From assembly GCA_033297075.1 (NCBI GenBank), contig MU858046.1, positions 186,001 through 250,000 of the forward strand: a DNA stretch of 64,000 nucleotides, read 5' to 3'. Of the stretch, positions 58,011 through 64,000 are shown one piece after another. Positions within the stretch are counted from its first letter, which is position 1. Each line of letters begins with the position of its first letter. Source of the stretch: Rhypophila decipiens. Lineage: Eukaryota > Ascomycota > Sordariomycetes > Sordariales > Naviculisporaceae. The notes below the pieces were generated by a model, which made no database searches, was not told where the DNA came from, and was given only the letters and a program-made list of their open reading frames with translations. The translations under genes and the position numbers were made by a program.

Positions 58011-61000
58011 AGCCCGGCCGGGTACGGATGGACGCCTTGAGCAGCACATCTGTGTGAGGGCACACGACTTATCTGTCCGGCTGTCTATCAGGTATTCATA
58101 TAGCTTTCCCGGCCTGATATATATATATTTCATTGAAAGTGCCCGCCTTTGCATTTCCGTACCTGCGTCTCTTTTCTTTCTCGCCTATTTTGCCTTTCTT
58201 TTGTGGCTTCTCGATGCCAGGTGGAATATGCCATACACATTACACGTTGTTGATGTGGTTGTTTCAACACACGTGCGGGCGGGCCGAGATGAAATATCTG
58301 CTCTTTTTTTTCTCGCAGGGACAACCTCACCTTTCCTCGGGGGCCTCACTCTGTCACTTGACTGATAGGCGGCAGCATGTCTACAGTACGGTACATGGTA
58401 ACACGACAACGGTTTTGTTTCAAGCACACCGCATACCTGAGTATTTTCACTCGGCACAAGAGACCATTAGAGTGTCTGTCTATGAATGGATGTTGTCGGT
58501 AAGTAATTAACTAGTCCGGGGCAGGGAACAAGATGTTTAGCAAAACTGAGAGATGTACGCCGTAATATAAAAGATAAGCACATTGTCTTTGCCACTTGTA
58601 ACTTGACTTGCTGGATCCTTGATCCCTCGCTCGCTTCTTGACCGTTCAAGAATCCTTTGTCATGTCTCTGGTTTATATTAAAGCTCAAGTTTGACAGTGG
58701 TGGCTGGCGGACGGGAAGTTGTTTTGTGTTCTTTGTCATCCGAGTGGTTCGTCTGGTTTGGAATTTGTGATGGCGGTTTTCTGGCTGAGTGGTTGTTTAC
58801 AAACCCGCTCCTCCCGACCCCTTACTTGATGTTTTATACATACATCACACGCGGGCCTATATAGAGGTTACGTACTGGTAGGAAAAAAGATGTTGATATT
58901 GCCCCGTCCAAGTCAAACTGTGGGGTTGAAGCTCGCTTTGCCTTGCCTTCCCGTCCCGTATCGGATGACCCCCAGGTACGGTAGGTATTTTGCCGTGAAG
59001 CTTGGGCACAGGTCTTGGGAATATCAAAGTCCCATTCGATGGTTAATATACGGGATATCGTGCTTGGGGTTCTTTCTCGGTGCTATTATCTTTTTTGCCC
59101 TATTGTTTTACTTAACCGTTGGCTGTTACTTACATGCATTAATTCTTGGCGGGATACCCAATCGACGGAGGAGGCTCAAGTGAAAGTCAAACATCGTCTC
59201 AAGCCACCCACCCGGCTCTGACTCCACGGCGTATTCCGTTATGGGTCGATCATCGTAGGTCCAGGTCCGGGAAACATGGCGGTCTCGTAATAATAAGTAA
59301 CGAATATTGAACACTTTCTGAAGTGGTTCTCCACCTGTCTCTTGAGTTGTTCTCAACTGTCTTGCATATGGAGAATCATGGCATGGCGGTGGCGGCGGCA
59401 GGTCATAGCAACGGATCAGACCGATCAACGGATTTCTTTCCATGTTGTGCGGACAGACGCCCGGACGATATGATGCACGTCGATATTCTAGATTCCATAA
59501 ATGACGCCTCTGGAAGCACACCGAGGGGCTCCAGGGACCAGACTTGCCGACCGGTTCCTTGAAGCCGTTGTCCGCGGTGAGCGCCACAAAACAGCCTCTA
59601 CGCCGGGTCTGAAACCTTTTTACTTTGCCTCCCTTTTCTCGCTATTTTGACGTTGGGGAGTTTCTCGTTCGTTCGTTCGGATTCCCATGGTAACACAATG
59701 TGACAAATCCATACAGTACAGTTCCTCGTAGAGTGGAAAATGTGTAAAAATGGTCCGTTAAATGGAACCCTCCTTTTGTGGGGTACAGTACAGGAGACTG
59801 ATCCGCCGTAAGCAAGGGCAATGACAGGCCATTGACAGCGCACAGTGGGCACCTTGACGAGCCGCCGTTACAGCGCAAATAGCAACTGAACCTTGGATCC
59901 ATTCTTGACGGGAATGACCCTCTTTGGGTAGACTGGGGAAACCGACGAGACGGTCAATGCTTTTGGGTGCTCGGGAGATTGTTAGGATCCCGAAAAGTAA
60001 TCGAACTGCCTTCTCTGTTGCCAGAGCTACCTGAAAGATATCCGTATGGAAGTTGACTCTGACGCCCAACTGTCAAGATGTGTTGCTAGATTTGGCCCCT
60101 GAACCGGGTAGTGCCCATGACAAGAAACAGGTGGGCAGTTTTATATACCTAGTGTACCAGAATTGTCAGCCCTGTATCTGATATAAAGACAATGCGATGA
60201 ATCTGTCTGAAACCGAACTTGACGGCAGAGTTGCCAGGTATGTACGATACGGTATGGATACTACCAACCTGGAAAGGTTAAAACCCTCCGGGTCGCCGGC
60301 TGGAGGCGGAGTCTGCCCAGACGGCACGAAAGAGATCGGGATACATGTAGGATAGGGCGGACCTTCCTGAGTATGAAGGATATCAAGCAGCCAAGTGCCA
60401 TCACCTTCGACATGTTACGTACATGATTATCTTCGCTCACTACTACCCCGGACCAGGCTGGATATCGTGTGATAGGACACCTTTTTGGATGTATCTCTTG
60501 CATTTTCTTCCCGGCATACGAATACACTGGACGGACTGTAGGTTTGCATGCAGAGTGCTGCATCAACATATCGTCCCGAGGAGAAGTCCGCGAATGTGTG
60601 GAAGATATGTATGAAACGAACCGATAGACGTCAATACTGTACGGGGTAGATATATATGGTTAAACCGATTACCAAGATCCTCTGGCAACTCGGCTTACAA
60701 CACCTCTCGACGAACGACGGGAGTGTATAAAGTTCTCAAAAGAAGACCATCGACGTTCATCAGGCAAACAGTTCGGGAATGGGGATTTCGGGAGCCACCA
60801 TCTTTGAAGAACCTGAAAGACTTTACGTACGGATATACGTGACAGGCCAATTCCTTCGAATCCTCGCAGGCCGATCGTCCGAAAAGGTGCTTACCTGTTA
60901 CTTACATGATGGCTGGCATAGGTATCCGCATCCTCACATATGACACTAGCAGGAAAGCAGGATTCCAACCATCGTCACTTACATGTGCATTTATGACGGA

Positions 61001-63339
61001 TGGTACGTATTCGTGTCAGAGAATATCATCCATCTGCGGGGCTGAACCCCTCATCAAGATGCTCCTCAAAGGATGAGGCTAAAAACTACAGATGCAGGTA
61101 GCTTTTTTTCCTCGAGCACCTTCCTGTACAATATCTCGACTCTGCTGAGGTCCGTGAGACATACGTAAGCCCAAGGTGAGATTTTCAACAAAGTACCCGG
61201 CGTGTGGGCTCTTGGTATACAAGAATCGGAAGCAATGTGCAAAGATAACGGCCGCCGCCGCCACCGCCGACATTACGGGCATTATGCTTCGAGGCCCCTT
61301 TTCAACCCGCCGCTCCTACCCGTCGGCAACGGGCATGTTTGGACGGTTTCGAGCATGGACGGTTTCTGTCCGGCGGCGAGCGCCGTCATTCTCTTGTCTG
61401 TGAGCCTCGTAAAAGAATCAGGGACTGCTTTCCCGGTAATGATTGCGGGCGCTGTGCTCTTGTGGCTTTTGACTTTGCTGTGTGTTTGATGCCCAAAGTC
61501 AAGAATAGTAACAAGATGTCAGGTTGGTGTAACATTAAAAAAAGCCGTTCATCTTGGGCACGTATAGGCATCCCTAACTCACCGAGGAAACATGTTTCCA
61601 GGCTCGGGGAAAGATGCTCATGTTTGATCAACAGGTCAGTATTCCTTGTGCTTCTGGAAACATTACAGCATAACCAATTCCAACTCCACGGAAGGCTTGT
61701 TTCGCAAAAGGACGATGGCATGAATAGAGATCATGGCGCATCTTTCACGCCCCCTCTTTCAGCTCCAAGCCCGCAACCAAGAAAACACTGTGCGGGTTCC
61801 ATGGAATGAGTGGTGGAATCCGGCAGATTGAGAATATCTTGACCAAGCCTGGCTGAGGCTTATCAAGCACAGCACGCACAAACAACTCTCTCGTGAAAAG
61901 AAGCCAAACCGCCACCGGTTGGCTGGATGAGACGGCAGACGCTCTCGAATCAAGAAAAAGGACTGGAGAACCATCTTCCACGCTCCTCTGATCAGCAGAA
62001 ACAAGAGCCCCGAAATCAGCACCATAAGCAAGGATTGGTGTAGTAACCAGTCCCGAGAGCGGTTGCAGAACCGAAAGACCAAACTTGATGGATAAGGATC
62101 AGGGTCCTATTCATTTTGCCTGTTTATGTCTCTTGGGTGTCAATCTGCAACAGACGCCATCAAGGGTGAAGAACCGTACGACGACAGATGCCGCCTCGTT
62201 CAGCTCGGGAACATATCCAACCATTGCACAGGAAGAGGGCCGTCCATCCTCTCCTTCACACCTCCTTTTTTTGCCCCTCTTCTGAGTTGCTCACCGACCC
62301 AACTCGGGATTCGGATCATGGGCCAACAAGGCGCATATACGGATAATTCGTGCAGCTCAAAGTTGCAAAGTTGCAGTCGGTGGAGATGGCGATTGGATTG
62401 GAGCCCAATTAAGGAATTTTAGCTGATGCCCAGTGACTGGAAATAGAGTGGTTTTGTCTTGTCATCTCTCTTCTTGACCTGTTCCTGGAAAGGAGAGAAC
62501 AAAAAATTCATGCATCGTCAGTCAATTCATCAAAAATGAAGCCAACTGGTTGGTTCTGCAGTTCTTAGGCATGGGGTCATGCGCAATGACGCGTTGCCAT
62601 TGGCCACGACACGCGACATGGCTTCTTGGGGACATCCAGAACTTCTTTCCCGCGCCGCAGCGCCGCATCGCGTCATTCATTCCCGCGGTTCATCCAACCC
62701 TCTTCAAGATCCTTGTCAAGGCCAAGAACAGATTGGCGATTTGAAGAGGGGGGGAAGGATTGACAAGACGGCAGCAGCCCAGGAAAGTTCTGCGGCCCAA
62801 TTTCTGTCCGCCTTGATGGCAAGGCAAGGGAGGCGGCCGCCATGGTAATTTCCAGCATGGATTGGGAGATCCTGTCAGCTTTGGCAGCTGAGAAGTGACG
62901 AGTGACGACCTGAAATGAATTGGTGACATGTCGACGGGTTTCGTTCCCGAACCGACGGAAATTCCTTCATCCCAAGGGTTACGAAATGGAAGAACCAAAA
63001 TTGGACTGCGCAGAAGCGAACTGGTTTGTCTTCAGAAGCTGGTACAAACACACATGTGGTTGCAAATTGCGGGGTTCAGCTCTCTGAAACAAACAGCTTA
63101 TCCATGCCAAGCTTCCAAATCGAAGACAGCAACCTGGAACCCCACTCTTGTCCGACCGGAACTGACACCAGCTGGTGCCATCAGTCGACCCCTGCAAAGA
63201 TGGGCGGCAAATCCCGTGTCACACAGACTGCAAGCAAGAACTCCGAGTTCACAGCTTGAACAGCCAGCTGCAATCGTCACTCACCAAAAGTAGCAAGACG
63301 GCGTCAAGCGTTCAAAATTGCATCCATATTACGATATTC

Positions 63340-63359
63340 AAATTACCGAGTGGTAATTT
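63340..63359. promoter_or_regulatory. Perfect 8-bp hairpin upstream of GCN20
   Basis: AAATTACC, a GAGT loop and GGTAATTT form a perfect short palindrome about 120 bp before the GCN20 start. It may be in the promoter or 5' leader. A role as protein binding site or leader hairpin is possible but unproven. Confidence 0.45.
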
Positions 63360-63477
63360 CACCACAAAAAGGAGGGTTACGCAATTTCGGCCCGTGCCTT
63401 TTTGTCCGCAGTCTTGAATCAAGCCACCAAATACTCCCCGGTCCGAAATCCTTGCCAACCCCCGGGTCCTCCGCAAG

Positions 63478-64000
63478 ATGGATGCCGAAATCCGGGCTGT
63501 GCTCCCGAACATCGATCCCGTGATCTCGGAGTATTCGGCCGGCTATTTGACCCACGCCTCCACGGCATGGTCCGATGAGGAGGAGGCTTCTGGGGACTCG
63601 CTGTCTCCTCTCGCCGAAGCCGCCAGCACCATCACCGAGCTGCTCCTTTCCGCTTCCGGTGAGCCCAGTGCTGCCGTCCAGGAGAAAATCAGGGGCTTGG
63701 TTGAGAAATGGGTCAACACTTATTCGGCCCAGAGCGCCGAGAGCCTGGACAGGAGAGGCCCGGCCGTCCGGCGTCTCGACCAGACCATCCAAGTGAGCGC
63801 CCAGAGGAACATGTCGTCCACATTGGCCGTCGCCACCGGAGGCGTTGATCTCGAGTCTGCCAATGTCCGCAAGGTCGAGTCCAAGGTCGACAAGAAGAAG
63901 CTGGAGAAGGCCGAGAGGAAGATCGCGGCCAAGCAGAGCAAGAAGGTCTTCAAGACTGTCGAGTACGAGGCTTCAAGACTCTTGAACCAGGCCGAGTCGG
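63478..64000 (+). CDS. gcn20: GCN20-type ABC-F protein, N-terminal part
   Basis: This is the 5' end of a gene that continues past the window, with 174 complete codons visible. GCN20 binds GCN1 on ribosomes and helps activate the eIF2-alpha kinase GCN2 under amino-acid starvation. The reading starts MDAEIRAVLPNIDPVISEYS, followed by GYLTHAS and a charged region with KVDKKKLEKAERKIAAKQ. This matches the N-terminal, GCN1-binding portion of GCN20/ABCF3 proteins. The ATP-binding cassettes would lie to the right, so the ABC-F call rests on the N-terminal pattern. The frame is open with no needed intron in the visible part. The start is the first AUG of the frame, with A at -3 (CAAGATGG). Confidence 0.87.
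   Translation, partial: MDAEIRAVLPNIDPVISEYSAGYLTHASTAWSDEEEASGDSLSPLAEAASTITELLLSASGEPSAAVQEKIRGLVEKWVNTYSAQSAESLDRRGPAVRRLDQTIQVSAQRNMSSTLAVATGGVDLESANVRKVESKVDKKKLEKAERKIAAKQSKKVFKTVEYEASRLLNQAES

Larger units (their letters stand above)
53298..63477. other. Gene-poor block before GCN20
   Basis: About 10 kb with no supported gene. Frames of 60-180 codons occur on both strands without domains, coding bias or joinable splice sites. It contains a 13-bp imperfect inverted repeat (57980-58010) and a perfect 8-bp hairpin (63340-63359). Its left end is the promoter of the minus-strand Ser/Pro-rich gene, and its right end is the promoter of GCN20. Confidence 0.55.

Overview
This is nuclear DNA of a filamentous ascomycete, most likely a Sordariomycete. 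The evidence is short spliceosomal introns with fungal signals (GTAAGT/GTATGT donors, CTRAC-type branch points, CAG/TAG acceptors), a 447-residue six-exon beta-tubulin gene, a Pezizomycotina-type CPC1/GCN4 bZIP gene with an upstream-ORF leader, and two intron-containing nuclear tRNA genes. From memory, cpc-1 and the beta-tubulin gene Bml of Neurospora crassa carry nearby locus numbers, so this looks like a conserved Sordariales-type neighbourhood. Species cannot be named from the sequence.

Layout. Positions 1-16065 hold no protein gene I can support. A tRNA-Tyr gene lies at 16066-16154 (minus). Three minus-strand genes follow: an eight-exon single-pass surface protein with three six-cysteine modules (17241-19735), the nuclear-basket protein TPR/Mlp1 (21427-27759) and beta-tubulin (28704-30510). 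After about 5 kb of intergenic DNA come three plus-strand genes: an ADA2/CECR1-like adenosine deaminase (35578-37808), an uncharacterised four-helix membrane protein (39238-41142) and CPC1 with its leader (44492-45965). A tRNA-Leu(CAA) gene with a 60-nt intron lies at 47690-47831. A large Ser/Pro-rich protein of unknown function is encoded on the minus strand at 49486-53297. Another 10 kb without a supported gene leads to the 5' end of a GCN20-type ABC-F gene that runs off the right edge (63478-64000). With eight protein genes in 64 kb, the window is sparse for such a genome.

Function. Two genes belong to one pathway. GCN20 helps activate the eIF2-alpha kinase Gcn2, and CPC1 (the GCN4 orthologue) is the transcription factor whose translation rises when eIF2 is phosphorylated. 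CPC1's leader has a two-codon uORF, a 42-codon uORF, and a CPC1 reading frame that stays open far upstream of the first in-frame AUG, with two AUU codons in GCCACC context. A TGACTCA box, the Gcn4/CPC1 binding sequence, lies upstream. The remaining genes are housekeeping (beta-tubulin, TPR, tRNAs) or unassigned surface and membrane proteins.

Most worth a second look: the non-AUG CPC1 extension and its two-frame overlap with uORF2; 66-nt in-frame introns in CPC1 and TPR; a 7-nt microexon in the cysteine-module gene; a perfect 28-bp inverted repeat in the left gene-poor block; a strand-composition flip inside the four-helix membrane protein gene; and the Asp-to-Asn change beside the metal-binding Asp of the deaminase. 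I saw no CRISPR array, intact transposon, viral gene or recognisable biosynthetic cluster.
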